Counted from the stretch's first letter, positions 27,567-36,397 are shown. The stretch: DNA of 64,000 bases from Mesorhizobium erdmanii USDA 3471 (GCF_000472705.1 NZ_AXAE01000005.1:372001-436000); one strand, 5' to 3'. A program made the numbers and translations. Notes: generated from the sequence alone by a model not told the origin.

Positions 27567-28742
27567 TCACGGCTTTGGTGCATGCGCCGCGTGCCGTTCG
27601 CGCACCCAATTGTGGAAACGGTGCAGCTCATATTCCTCGGGCATCAGCACGCCGGCTTCGTGCCGCATCGAACGCAGGCCCCTCTGGTTGACCTCGCAGA
27701 TCGCTGCATCCTCTTCCAGCACCTGTGTGCCGAAGGCGACGATGTTGTCGATGTCGGTCGTGGCCAGCGCCTCGGGCGCGAACAGCCATTCGGCGACAAG
27801 CTCCGTCTGTTCGGGGCCGAGCGGCACCAGGCGCACGGTCCTGACATAGTCGACATGACCAACGATGAACATCGAGGGCAGGCTGGTGGCGTAGGTCTGG
27901 CCGGCGGCGCGTTCGGTTGGTGTCAGCCCCGGAAAGACCGGCCCATGCGTCTGGCCGTCGCGCGACCAGGTCTCGGCGCCGGCGCGCAGGCCGCCGGAAA
28001 ACTCGGGCGCGTCATTGTCGGCGTGGCGCGTCCATTCGGGGTCGTCATGCCGGCTCATCAGGCCGCGGCCATAGATCGGCACCAGCCGCGACAGGTCCTT
28101 GTGGACGCCCGGACAGTGCAGGCACTCGTTGAAGTTTTCCCAAAAAATCTTCCAGTTGCAGTGCATCACCTTGCGCAGCACATGGCCTGTCACCAGCGTT
28201 TCCAGCGGCCAGTTGCCGAGATTGCCGGAGGTGGGGTCGAAGGATGCCTGCGCCGAGCCCGCCGCGTCCTCCTGCAGATTGATGAACACGAAGCCGCGCC
28301 AGACCGAGAGCGCGACGCGGTAGAGCGGATGGTCTGATTTGTCGAAGCCGTCCGGCAGCGATTTCGAGGGCACCCGCACGAGGTCGCCGCGCAGCGAATA
28401 GGACCAGGCATGGTAGGGGCACGTGATCAGCCGCGCCTTCAGCCGGCCGTCGCTCTCCTGGCAAAGCTGCGAGCCGCGATGGCGGCAAGTGTTGTGGAAG
28501 GCGCGCAGTTCGCCGGTGTCGTCACGCAGCACGATGATGTCCTGCGTACCGATACGGAATCGGCGGAAGGCCAGCGGCTGGCCCAGATCGGCCTCTCGGC
28601 AGACGAGCAGCCAGCTCCTGTACCAGATGGCATCGAGGTCGCGCTGGTAGCCCGCACCGTCCCAATAGGCAGATGAGGGCAGGGTCGGTTCGGCCTGGGT
28701 CAGGCCATTATAGGGATCGCGCTCGCTGGCAGTGGGATGCAT
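27567..28742 (-). CDS. Rieske-type oxygenase alpha subunit, glycine betaine/carnitine oxygenase-like
   Basis: A 391-residue oxygenase. The Rieske 2Fe-2S ligands are CRH (C86, H88) and CPYH (C108, H111). The mononuclear iron site is in NFNECLHCPGVH (about 205-216) with a late Asp in EEDAAICEVNQ. The arrangement and overall length resemble GbcA (glycine betaine monooxygenase) and CntA (carnitine oxygenase). With dimethylglycine- and sarcosine-oxidising genes later in the window, glycine betaine to dimethylglycine is a sensible guess. No reductase (GbcB) gene is adjacent. Confidence 0.82.
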   Translation of the reverse strand: MHPTASERDPYNGLTQAEPTLPSSAYWDGAGYQRDLDAIWYRSWLLVCREADLGQPLAFRRFRIGTQDIIVLRDDTGELRAFHNTCRHRGSQLCQESDGRLKARLITCPYHAWSYSLRGDLVRVPSKSLPDGFDKSDHPLYRVALSVWRGFVFINLQEDAAGSAQASFDPTSGNLGNWPLETLVTGHVLRKVMHCNWKIFWENFNECLHCPGVHKDLSRLVPIYGRGLMSRHDDPEWTRHADNDAPEFSGGLRAGAETWSRDGQTHGPVFPGLTPTERAAGQTYATSLPSMFIVGHVDYVRTVRLVPLGPEQTELVAEWLFAPEALATTDIDNIVAFGTQVLEEDAAICEVNQRGLRSMRHEAGVLMPEEYELHRFHNWVRERHAAHAPKP

Positions 28743-28885
28743 GGCTGGCTTCCTGTGAAGGCGCCAGCCGACACCTGGCCGGGCGAATTGTCAATTGTCG
28801 TGCCTGGAGACGGCATGGCGCAATCTCGCTGTTCGCCGGCGGAATTTGGTTTGCCGCGTCTCGTGATTTTCCCTATAGTCATCCG

Positions 28886-29060
28886 GTCGTCGGTTCCACT
28901 TTGGAGCCAAGAGGGAATGTGGTGCGGGCAAAAGTCTTGCCCAATGCCGCGGCTGCCCCCGCAACTGTGTGCGGTAGTCCTCTCCATATGCCACTGAAGA
29001 CTCGTCTTCGGGAAGGTGGAGAAGGGCGCTGATCCGTGAGCCAGGAGACCTGCCGACGAC
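28886..29060 (+). promoter_or_regulatory. Cobalamin riboswitch
   Basis: Closing stem P1 is GTCGTCGG (28886-28893) with CCGACGAC (29053-29060). The conserved parts are in order: GAGGGAATG, the GCCCCCGCAACTGT segment, GCCACTG (28990-28996), GGGAAGG and the B12 box GAGCCAGGAGACCTGCC (29037-29053). Binding of adenosylcobalamin would reduce expression of the cobalt transporter downstream. A hairpin CCCTC-GGGTG-GAGGG (29076-29090) just before the cbtB ribosome-binding site is a candidate expression platform. Confidence 0.95.
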
Positions 29061-29104
29061 GGCAAAACTGACAGGCCCTCGGGTGGAGGGTGAAAGGACA
29101 AGAC

Positions 29105-29284
29105 ATGAATACCGCTTCCGTCTCCCTCGGCGCTTCCGTCTCCTCGCAGTCGCGCTTCATGCAGCTGGCGCTCGCCGCGCTGCTCGGCACGTTCATCATC
29201 GGCTTTGTCGGCTTCTCGCATATCGATGCGGTCCACAATGCCGGTCATGACAACCGGCATTCGATGGCGTTTCCCTGCCACTGA
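29105..29284 (+). CDS. cbtB: Cobalt transporter subunit CbtB
   Basis: A 59-residue single-pass membrane protein with the C-terminal histidine motif VHNAGHDNRHSMAFPCH, which probably binds cobalt. CbtB is known from B12-regulated loci as partner of CbtA. ATG 29105 follows AAAGGACAAG. It is directly under the cobalamin riboswitch. Confidence 0.93.
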   Translation: MNTASVSLGASVSSQSRFMQLALAALLGTFIIGFVGFSHIDAVHNAGHDNRHSMAFPCH

Positions 29285-29299
29285 CGAGGGTCTCACATC

Positions 29300-30103
29300 A
29301 TGAATCTGTTTCGCAACGTCGTGTTCATCGCGGCGATCGCAGGGCTCGTGGCCGGCGTCGCTCTTGCCTGCATGCAGGCCTATGCCACCGTGCCGCTGAT
29401 CCTCAAGGCGGAAGTCTACGAACAGGCTGAAGGCGGCCACAAGCATGAACACGCCGCGGCGCCGGCTGATGCCGCCAGCGGCAACGCAATGAGCTCCGCC
29501 GCACCGGCGGCATCAAATACCATGAGCACTGCCACGCCGGCACCGACTGAGGCCCCGGCCGAAGACGAGGGCTGGGCGCCGGCCGACGGCTTCGAGCGCT
29601 TTGCCTTCAACGTCGTCTCCAACGTCGTCACCGGCATCGGCTTCGCATTGATCCTGGTCGCGGTTTCGGAATTCGCCGGCGGCATCGGCAATTGGCGCCA
29701 GGGCGTGTTCTGGGGTCTGGCCGGCTTTGCCGTGTTCACGCTGGCGCCTGGGCTCGGCCTGCCGCCGGAACTGCCGGCCATGCCTGCCGCCGACCTGACG
29801 CAGCGACAGATCTGGTGGGTGGCAACCGTGGTCGCGACCGCCAGCGGGCTCGGCCTGATCGCGTTCCGGAAGTCGCTGCCGCTGGCCATTCTCGGCGTGG
29901 CGCTGATCGTTGCCCCGCACATCGTTGGCGCGCCGCAGCCGGACAGCTTCGAGACGCCGATCCCGGAAGGTTTGCACCACCAGTTCGTGGTGGCGGTGAC
30001 CGTGACCAATCTGGTGTTCTGGCTGGTGCTTGGCGCCGTCGTCGGCGTGGTACGCGGACGCTTCACCGGCAGCGCGACCGGCCTGCGCGACAGCTTTGCC
30101 TGA
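29300..30103 (+). CDS. cbtA: Cobalt transporter subunit CbtA
   Basis: A 267-residue membrane protein with about five helices. The first periplasmic loop carries a histidine cluster (GGHKHEHAAAP) followed by a low-complexity Ala/Pro/Thr stretch (about 53-90), presumably metal-gathering. It matches CbtA, a predicted cobalt importer found mainly in B12-making bacteria without CbiMNQO. It starts 15 bases after cbtB. Confidence 0.92.
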   Translation: MNLFRNVVFIAAIAGLVAGVALACMQAYATVPLILKAEVYEQAEGGHKHEHAAAPADAASGNAMSSAAPAASNTMSTATPAPTEAPAEDEGWAPADGFERFAFNVVSNVVTGIGFALILVAVSEFAGGIGNWRQGVFWGLAGFAVFTLAPGLGLPPELPAMPAADLTQRQIWWVATVVATASGLGLIAFRKSLPLAILGVALIVAPHIVGAPQPDSFETPIPEGLHHQFVVAVTVTNLVFWLVLGAVVGVVRGRFTGSATGLRDSFA

Positions 30104-30611
30104 TCAAGGCAAGCTGACCTTCATCGTCGGCGGTGCGCGCTCCGGCAAGAGCGCGCATGCCGAAGCCCTGGCGACGGCGTTGGCGTCGCCCTGGACCTAT
30201 ATCGCCACGGCCCAAGCCTATGACGACGAGATGCGTGAGCGTATCGCATTGCACCGCTCGCGGCGTGGCGAGGGCTGGACGACCATCGACGCACCGCTAG
30301 ACCTTGCCGGCGCGCTCGAGGCCTTGCCCGACAACCAGCCGGTGCTGGTCGACTGCCTGACGCTGTGGCTGACCAATCACATGCTGGCCGATCACGACGT
30401 TGGAGCCGAGTGCCGGCGGCTGGCGGATGTGCTGTCGCGGACGCGCGGGCCTTGGTTCGTTGTCTCCAACGAGGTCGGGCAAGGCATCGTGCCTGACAAT
30501 GCGCTGGCGCGCCGTTTTTGCGATGAAGCCGGACGGCTCAACCAGCAGATCGCGGCGATTGCCGACACGGTGCTGCTGATGGTGGCGGGATTGCCGCTCA
30601 AGGTGAAATGA
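30096..30611 (+). CDS. cobU: Adenosylcobinamide kinase / guanylyltransferase
   Basis: Phosphorylates adenosylcobinamide and adds GMP, in the nucleotide-loop assembly of B12 (named CobP in Pseudomonas denitrificans). The 171-residue protein has the P-loop GGARSGKS (about 9-16), the guanylylation histidine in RIALHRSRR and the SNEVGQGIVP segment. The start appears to be TTG at 30096, overlapping the cbtA stop; earlier in-frame starts add sequence out of keeping with the family. It is coupled to cbtA and followed by cobO after one base. Confidence 0.9.
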   Translation: MPDQGKLTFIVGGARSGKSAHAEALATALASPWTYIATAQAYDDEMRERIALHRSRRGEGWTTIDAPLDLAGALEALPDNQPVLVDCLTLWLTNHMLADHDVGAECRRLADVLSRTRGPWFVVSNEVGQGIVPDNALARRFCDEAGRLNQQIAAIADTVLLMVAGLPLKVK

Positions 30612-30612
30612 G

Positions 30613-31242
30613 ATGACCGACATCGACAACAAGCCCACCGAAGACCGGGACGAAGAGCGCCATCGCGCCAAGATGGCCAAGCGCAAGGCGGTGCAGGACG
30701 CCGAGGTGGCGGCCAAGACGATCGAAAAAGGGCTGCTCATCGTCAACACCGGTCCCGGCAAGGGCAAGACCACGGCCGCCTTCGGCCTCGCACTTCGCAT
30801 GCTCGGCTACGGCAAGCGTGTCGGCGTCGTCCAGTTCATCAAGGGCAAGTGGCATACGGGCGAGAAGGATGCGTTTGCTGCCTTCGGCGACCGTGTCGTC
30901 TGGCATGCGATGGGCGAGGGCTTTACCTGGGAGACGCAGGATCTGAAGCGCGACATCGCGGCGGCGGAAGCTGCCTGGGCCAAGGCGCTGGAGCTGATCG
31001 CCGATCCCTCGATCAGCCTCGTCGTGCTCGACGAGCTCAACATCGCTCTGCGCTACGATTATCTCGATCTCGAAAAGGTGGTTGCCGCGCTGAAGACCCG
31101 CCGCGAGGACCTGCATGTCGTCGTCACCGGCCGCAACGCCAAGCCGGCCTTGGTCGAGGCAGCCGACCTGGTCACCGAGATGGGTGTCACCAAGCATCAT
31201 TTTTCGGCCGGCGTGAAGGCGCAGCAGGGAATAGAGTTCTGA
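30613..31242 (+). CDS. cobO: Corrinoid adenosyltransferase, CobO type
   Basis: Adds the 5'-deoxyadenosyl group to cob(I)yrinic acid diamide or later corrinoids. The 209-residue protein has the P-loop NTGPGKGKTTAAFG (about 45-58), the VQFIKGKWHTGE segment and the Walker B-like LVVLDELNIAL. Its N-terminus is charged (ERHRAKMAKRKAV), as in CobO/BtuR. It is the last gene of the riboswitch-led set cbtB-cbtA-cobU-cobO. Confidence 0.94.
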   Translation: MTDIDNKPTEDRDEERHRAKMAKRKAVQDAEVAAKTIEKGLLIVNTGPGKGKTTAAFGLALRMLGYGKRVGVVQFIKGKWHTGEKDAFAAFGDRVVWHAMGEGFTWETQDLKRDIAAAEAAWAKALELIADPSISLVVLDELNIALRYDYLDLEKVVAALKTRREDLHVVVTGRNAKPALVEAADLVTEMGVTKHHFSAGVKAQQGIEF

Positions 31243-31344
31243 TGCATGTCGTCCAGAAGTGTGCAGCGGTTCTGGGACAACGACATGCATCAAAACAAAG
31301 ACTTAAAGCGCGTCGCCTGAATCCCTTTCAGCGCGACGCGCTTT
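31241..31344. repeat. Dispersed intergenic palindrome, copy C (between cobO and cobD)
   Basis: A perfect 12-base inverted repeat GATGCATGTCGT (31241-31252)/ACGACATGCATC (31280-31291) encloses the core AAGTGTGCAGCGGTTCTGGG. It is followed by a second perfect 12-base pair AAAGCGCGTCGC (31305-31316)/GCGACGCGCTTT (31333-31344). The element fills the whole space between the convergent cobO and cobD and touches both stop codons, so it may end both transcripts. Confidence 0.75.
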
Positions 31345-32317
31345 AGAACGCAAGAACGGCGATCGCCGAGACCACGCCAAACAACGCGATCAGCAGATAG
31401 TCGGCGACGCGGTAGAGCTTCAGCGCCCGCCTGATGTCGCCGCTGTCGACGTCGCGGCGGCCGCCTTCGCCCATGAAAACGTCGTCGACGACGATGCCGC
31501 CATAGCTTCGTGGCCCGGCAAGTGCCAGACCAAGCGCGCCGGCCATGGCCGCTTCCGGCCAGCCGGCATTGGGCGAGCGGTGCTTCTTGGCATCACGCCA
31601 CACGGCCTGCCTGGCGTTGCCGGGATCAGCGCCCTTGACCAGGAAAGCCGCCAGCACGATCAGCAGCGCCGTCAGCCGCGATGCCGGCAGGTTGATCCAA
31701 TCGTCGAAACGCGCCGCCGCCCAGCCGAAAGCCTCATGGCGCGGGGTGCGATGGCCGATCATCGAATCGGCGGTGTTGGCGGCCTTGTAGGCAGCACCGC
31801 CGGCCAATCCGCCGACACCGGTCCAGAAGGTAGGGGCGACGATACCGTCGGAAAAGTTCTCGGCCAGGCTTTCGATCGCCGCGCGGCAGACGGCGGCGCG
31901 GTCGAGCGCTTCGGGATCGCGGCCGACGATGCGCGAGACGGCGACACGGCCCATGGCGAGGCCGCCCGAGTCGAGGGCGTCGGCCACCGCCTCGACATGT
32001 TCGTAAAGGCTCTTCTGCGACAGCAGCGATGTCGCCAGGAGAGCCGCGACAACCAGTCCCAGGGGAACGAACCAGATGAGGACAAGCTGTATGCAGAGGC
32101 CGATCACCGTCGGCACAAGCACGATGACCAGCAGCGCCTGGACGCCGCGTTGGCGACGCAGCGCATCGGGATCAGTGGCGCGGTTGAGCCTGATGTCGAG
32201 AAAGGATATCAGCCTGCCGAACCACGTTACCGGATGGCCGATGGCTCGGAACAGCCAGTCCGGGTAACCCAGGACGGATTCGACGGCCAATGACAGGAAA
32301 GCGATAAGGACTGACAT
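31343..32317 (-). CDS. cobD: Adenosylcobinamide-phosphate synthase (CobD/CbiB)
   Basis: Attaches (R)-1-amino-2-propanol or its phosphate to adenosylcobyric acid at the membrane. The 324-residue polytopic protein has the family pattern: ESVLGYPDWLFRAIGHPVTW at the N-terminus, ESLAENFSDGIVAP, YKAANTADSMIGHR and WPEAAMAGALGLALAGP. Start ATG 32317 shares a CATG with the opposite-strand cobC start. A longer frame would run further into cobC. Confidence 0.93.
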   Translation of the reverse strand: MSVLIAFLSLAVESVLGYPDWLFRAIGHPVTWFGRLISFLDIRLNRATDPDALRRQRGVQALLVIVLVPTVIGLCIQLVLIWFVPLGLVVAALLATSLLSQKSLYEHVEAVADALDSGGLAMGRVAVSRIVGRDPEALDRAAVCRAAIESLAENFSDGIVAPTFWTGVGGLAGGAAYKAANTADSMIGHRTPRHEAFGWAAARFDDWINLPASRLTALLIVLAAFLVKGADPGNARQAVWRDAKKHRSPNAGWPEAAMAGALGLALAGPRSYGGIVVDDVFMGEGGRRDVDSGDIRRALKLYRVADYLLIALFGVVSAIAVLAF

Positions 32318-33362
32318 GAGGCTTCTTGAAGGAGCGGTGGACCATGGTGGAAGTCTCGGCCGGGCGAGGGCGCTTTTTCCCAACGCCTTGCTGCCTTTCG
32401 TCGACCTCTCGACCGGTATCAATCCGCACTCCTACCCGCTTTTCGACCTGCCCGCCACCTCGTTGGCGCGATTGCCGGAAGCGGCGCGCGGGCGCGAACT
32501 GACAGAGATCGCCGCCAGCACCTATAGCGCGCCGTCGCCGGTCAATGTCGTCGCCGCGCCCGGCACGCAGATACTGTTGCCGCGCGTGGCATCGCTGGTC
32601 AGACCTGGCAAGGCACTTGTTCTGGGCCCGACCTATGCCGAACATGCCCGCGCCGCGGCGATTGCCGGGCATGAGGTGACCGAAGTCCGGGATTTCGCGG
32701 CACTGGCAGAGGCCGATCTTGCCATCGTGGTCAATCCGAACAATCCCGATGGACGCGTCATCGAGCGCGACCGGCTGCTGGCGCTGGCCGCCGGACTGCG
32801 CGCTAAGGGCGGGCGGCTTGTCGTCGACGAGGCGTTCATGGATGTCGGCCCGCGCCAGCACAGCCTCGCTGGTGATGTCGATCGAGGCGGCATCGTCGTG
32901 CTGCGCTCGTTCGGCAAATTCTTCGGCCTCGCCGGGGTGCGGCTTGGCTTCGCGCTTTCTAATGCAGCGACGGTGGAATTTCTGGAAACGCAATTCGGGC
33001 CCTGGGCCGTCGCCGGACCGGCGCTGGAATACGGCATCCGCGCGCTTGCCGACATTGGCTGGCAGGATGCGATGCGGGCATCGCTAACCGAGGCAGCCGC
33101 GCGGCTCGACGGACTGTTCGGCCGTTTCGGCGTTCCCGTTGCAGGGGGCACCACATTGTTCCGCTACCTTCAACTGCCGGATGCCGCCGGCCTGTTTTCA
33201 GCGCTTGGCGAGCGCGGCGTCCTGCTGCGGCATTTTCCCGACCGGCCGCATGCCCTGCGCGCCGGCTTGCCGGGATGTCAGGAGGAATGGCAGCGTCTCG
33301 AATCCGCTCTTGCCGGATGGGCCGCGCGGCGCGAGGATCGGTCGAAAGGTTGCGAACAATGA
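32316..33362 (+). CDS. cobC: L-threonine-O-3-phosphate decarboxylase-type aminotransferase (CobC)
   Basis: A PLP fold-type I enzyme providing aminopropanol phosphate for the B12 side chain. The 348-residue protein has the start FVDLSTGINPHSYP, NPNNPDGR (about 139-146), VVDEAFMD (about 169-176) and the PLP lysine in RSFGKFFGLAG (about 196). It is divergent from cobD with overlapping start codons (AAGGA upstream). Its stop overlaps the next gene's start (ATGA). Confidence 0.92.
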   Translation: MRLLEGAVDHGGSLGRARALFPNALLPFVDLSTGINPHSYPLFDLPATSLARLPEAARGRELTEIAASTYSAPSPVNVVAAPGTQILLPRVASLVRPGKALVLGPTYAEHARAAAIAGHEVTEVRDFAALAEADLAIVVNPNNPDGRVIERDRLLALAAGLRAKGGRLVVDEAFMDVGPRQHSLAGDVDRGGIVVLRSFGKFFGLAGVRLGFALSNAATVEFLETQFGPWAVAGPALEYGIRALADIGWQDAMRASLTEAAARLDGLFGRFGVPVAGGTTLFRYLQLPDAAGLFSALGERGVLLRHFPDRPHALRAGLPGCQEEWQRLESALAGWAARREDRSKGCEQ

Positions 33363-33868
33363 TCCATGTCTGCTCGCTGGCGAAGATCGAGGAAACGGTG
33401 GCCCGGACCGGCGCCGACCGCATGCTGTCGCTGCTCTCGGTCGGAACCGATGTGACGCGTCCGGCCTCGATCGCGAGGGAAAATCATCTGCATCTGGTCA
33501 TGCACGACATCGCCGTGGCGCAGGACGGCATGACCATGCCGGGCGAGGAACATGTGCGCAGCCTGCTCGATTTTGCCCGCGGCTGGGATCGGGCCAAGCC
33601 GATGGTGGTGCATTGCTACGCCGGCATCAGCCGCTCGACCGCTTCGGCCTACATCATCGCCGCCGCGCTGGCGCCGAAACGCGATGAGATGGAATTGGCG
33701 CAAACGTTGAGGGCATTGTCGCCTTCGGCAACGCCCAACCCCCGACTGATCGCGGTGGCCGATGCGCTGCTTGATCGCAACGGCCGCATGATCGAGGCGA
33801 TCCAGTCGATCGGCCGTGGCGCCGATGCCTTCGAAGGCACGCCGTTCGCGCTGAAGCTCGAAGGGTAG
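33359..33868 (+). CDS. Tyrosine/dual-specificity phosphatase-like protein
   Basis: A 169-residue cytoplasmic protein with the phosphatase P-loop VHCYAGISRSTAS (CX5R, about 84-95) and a general-acid region around MHDIAVAQDG. It falls in the protein-tyrosine-phosphatase superfamily. It is translationally coupled to cobC (ATGA), which suggests either a housekeeping phosphatase riding on the operon or an enzyme acting on a B12 intermediate such as alpha-ribazole phosphate. The latter is speculation. Confidence 0.82.
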   Translation: MIHVCSLAKIEETVARTGADRMLSLLSVGTDVTRPASIARENHLHLVMHDIAVAQDGMTMPGEEHVRSLLDFARGWDRAKPMVVHCYAGISRSTASAYIIAAALAPKRDEMELAQTLRALSPSATPNPRLIAVADALLDRNGRMIEAIQSIGRGADAFEGTPFALKLEG

Positions 33869-33871
33869 GGC

Positions 33872-34675
33872 CTACTTCAGCCACTCTGCGAGCTTCGCCT
33901 TGCGCACGTCCCTGAGCAGGCTGATAAAACCGTCGGCCTGATGTTCTGCCGTCAGCCGGCCTTTCTCCGGTGTCGCGATGCTGGCATCGCCGACCACGCC
34001 GTTCGGGTTCAAGTCGCTGGCGATCCAGGCGAAGGCGTGGGTGCCGGTGTGGCGCAGCAGCGAGAATTCCTTTTCGGCCCTGGCGACGTTGGAAACGAAA
34101 TTGTCCGCCTTGGCCATGTCGACCAGATCCGGCCGGAAATGCAGCATCAGCGACGTCTCGACATCGCCGCCATGGATGCCGTGGCGGTCCTCGAGTTCGG
34201 TGTACATGCCGGCCGGGCGGCCAAAGCGCTGCCAGCTGGTCTTCACGGCCAGCATCTTTTCGCGCACGCGCAATTCTCGCGTTATGATGCCCATGATCTC
34301 TTCATTGCCGCCATGCGAGTTGACGACGACGAGTTTGCGCACGCCGGCGCGCGCGATCGACAGGCCAAGCTCGGTCCACGCGTCGACCAGCGTCGTTGCC
34401 GGCAGAGTGAGCGTGCCCGGCGCGTGCAGATGCTCGTTCGACTTGCCCACCGCCTGCACAGGCAGGATACGGATATCGAGATCGTCGGGCAGGCGGGCGA
34501 TCACGGTGTCGAGCATGCCGCTCATGATCGAGGTGTCGGTCGAGACAGGCAGATGCGGCCCATGCTGCTCTATCGCCGCCACCGGCAGCACGGCGATCGT
34601 CGCCTCGGAATCGATCGAGGCATACTCAGTTGTCCGGTAGTCACCCCACCAGACGCGTCTTTTGGCTACGGTCAT
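33872..34675 (-). CDS. Creatininase-family amidohydrolase
   Basis: A 267-residue protein of the creatininase/mycofactocin-MftE-like family. Metal-binding signatures are AIEQHGPHLPVSTDTS (about 33-48), NSHGGNEEIMG and HGGDVETS. Family members open lactam or amide bonds, for example creatinine to creatine; the substrate here is not determined. ATG 34675 follows GAGG. It is next to, and in the same direction as, the RidA gene, both facing away from the ABC transporter operon. Confidence 0.87.
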   Translation of the reverse strand: MTVAKRRVWWGDYRTTEYASIDSEATIAVLPVAAIEQHGPHLPVSTDTSIMSGMLDTVIARLPDDLDIRILPVQAVGKSNEHLHAPGTLTLPATTLVDAWTELGLSIARAGVRKLVVVNSHGGNEEIMGIITRELRVREKMLAVKTSWQRFGRPAGMYTELEDRHGIHGGDVETSLMLHFRPDLVDMAKADNFVSNVARAEKEFSLLRHTGTHAFAWIASDLNPNGVVGDASIATPEKGRLTAEHQADGFISLLRDVRKAKLAEWLK

Positions 34676-34730
34676 ATCATGCCTCTTCAATGGTCACGGC
34701 AGACCTAACGCGGGACAGGCTTCCTGTCGA

Positions 34731-35114
34731 TCACCCGGCCGCGATGACCTCCACCTCGACCTTGAATTCGGGGCGGGCAAAGCCGGAAACGATCATCAGC
34801 GTCGAAGCCGGTGCTGGGCTTGAAAACAGCCGGTCGCGGACATCCATATAGGGCCGCAGATGTGCGCGATCGGTGACATAGGCGTTGATTCGCACGATAT
34901 CTCCGAGCCCCAGCCCCGCTTCCGCGAGGATTGCCTCGACGTTGCGGAAGCAGAGCTCGGTCTGCGCGCCGGCATCCTCCGGAATCTGGTCGTCCGGCGT
35001 GATCGCAACCTGGCCGGAGCACAGCACCAGCCGCTTGCCAGGGGGCACTTCGACGCCGTGGCTGTACCGGGCAAAGGGCGGCTTGATCGACTTGGGGGTG
35101 AGGAACTTGAACAT
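34731..35114 (-). CDS. RidA-family (enamine/imine deaminase-like) protein
   Basis: A 127-residue YjgF/RidA-fold protein with the strand LVLCSGQVAITPDDQIP, a Cys/Arg region around ELCFRNVEAILAEAG and the family ending ARPEFKVEVEVIA. RidA proteins hydrolyse reactive imines released by PLP or flavin enzymes. The usual catalytic Arg is not unambiguous, so it may be a subfamily with another role. It is divergent from the transporter operon across 266 bases. Confidence 0.82.
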   Translation of the reverse strand: MFKFLTPKSIKPPFARYSHGVEVPPGKRLVLCSGQVAITPDDQIPEDAGAQTELCFRNVEAILAEAGLGLGDIVRINAYVTDRAHLRPYMDVRDRLFSSPAPASTLMIVSGFARPEFKVEVEVIAAG

Positions 35115-35380
35115 GGCAATCTCCTGGATGCCGCCAGCCTAAGACCGGATTCACTACAGCTTCAAGATGGCGTGGGATGTCGCCGGTGCGATTGTGGACA
35201 TGCGTTCAAAAAATAGGCACGATGCTCTCCGGTGCAGCACGACCTTTCCGGCTTTCGCAGATGGCTGTGGTGCAGGCGGGCGGGTCCCGGCGCGAGACGC
35301 CGGTGGCATGTGTCTTGCTTCTTGAATCTTTGGTGTCGAAGCCTGGCGCGTGGCGCCGGAGCAAACAAAGGGCGGTGTCT
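35115..35380. other. Divergent promoter region between RidA and the ABC transporter operon
   Basis: 266 bases with no gene. The substrate-binding protein gene is preceded by AAGGGCGG. A G/C-rich inverted segment TGGCGCGTGGCGCCGG (about 35343-35360) lies in the leader. I see no convincing sigma-70 promoter or operator. Confidence 0.4.
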
Positions 35381-36385
35381 ATGTACGCAAAACAGAAGAT
35401 TTCGGTGGCGGTGGTGGCGCTGATGGCGGCGAGCACGCTGGGTGCCGCGGCGAACGAGAAAGTCACCTTCGGCACCAACTGGTTGGCCGAGCCGGAACAT
35501 GGCGGCTACTACCAGGCCGTGGCGGACGGCACCTATGCTGCCTGCGGCCTCGACGTCACCATCATGCAGGGCGGTCCGCAGGTCAGCGGCCGGCCGATGC
35601 TCCTGGCCGGCAAGATCGATTTCTACATGGGCGGCAATCTGCTGTCGGCCTTCGATGCCGTCCAGCAGGGCATTCCGATGCGCGTGGTGGCCGCCGACTT
35701 CCAGAAGGATCCGCAGGTCATCATGTCCCACCCCGGAGAGGGGCTCGACAAATGGGAGGATCTGAAGAACGCCGACCAGTACATTCTGGGCGACGAAGGC
35801 GTGCAGACCTTCTTCCAGTGGATGGTCACGGCACTCGGCTTCGACGCCGCCAAGCGCGCGCCCTACACCTACAACACTGCTCCCTTCCTCGCCAACAAGA
35901 AGTCGATCCAGCAGGGCTACGTCACCTCGGAGCCGTTCGCGGTCAAGAAGGAAGGCGGCTTCGTGCCGAACCAGTTCCTGCTCGCCGACTATGGCTGGGA
36001 CACCTATTCGACGACGATCGAGGTGATGCAGGACACGATCGACAAGAAGCCGGAGGTGGTCCAGTGCTTCGTCGATGGCTCGGCCAAGGGCTGGTACAAG
36101 TACCTCTACGGCGACAACAAGGCCGCCAACGACATGATCAAGAAAGACAATCCCGACATGAGCGACGAGCAGATCGCTTTCTCGATCGAGCAGATGAAGA
36201 AGTTTGGCCTTGCCGATTCCGGCGACACCGAGAAGCTCGGCATCGGCGCCATGACCGATGCGCGCATCAAGAGTTTCTACGACAAGATGGTCAAGGCCAA
36301 GGTCACGCCCGACGGCATCGACATCTCGAAGGCCTACACGCTGGCCTTCGTCAACAAGGGCGTCGGGCTGGACCTGAAGAAATAG
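35381..36385 (+). CDS. ABC transporter substrate-binding protein, NMT1/THI5-like
   Basis: A 334-residue periplasmic binding protein. The signal peptide is about residues 1-24 (ending GAAAN), and the mature domain begins KVTFGTNWLAEPEHGGYYQA, a hallmark of the NMT1/THI5-like group. Other members bind pyrimidines such as thiamine precursors, riboflavin, nitrate/taurine-like anions or aromatic compounds. It is the first gene of an operon with an ATPase, a permease and four enzymes. Confidence 0.9.
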   Translation: MYAKQKISVAVVALMAASTLGAAANEKVTFGTNWLAEPEHGGYYQAVADGTYAACGLDVTIMQGGPQVSGRPMLLAGKIDFYMGGNLLSAFDAVQQGIPMRVVAADFQKDPQVIMSHPGEGLDKWEDLKNADQYILGDEGVQTFFQWMVTALGFDAAKRAPYTYNTAPFLANKKSIQQGYVTSEPFAVKKEGGFVPNQFLLADYGWDTYSTTIEVMQDTIDKKPEVVQCFVDGSAKGWYKYLYGDNKAANDMIKKDNPDMSDEQIAFSIEQMKKFGLADSGDTEKLGIGAMTDARIKSFYDKMVKAKVTPDGIDISKAYTLAFVNKGVGLDLKK

Positions 36386-36397
36386 GCCGGTCCCGGC

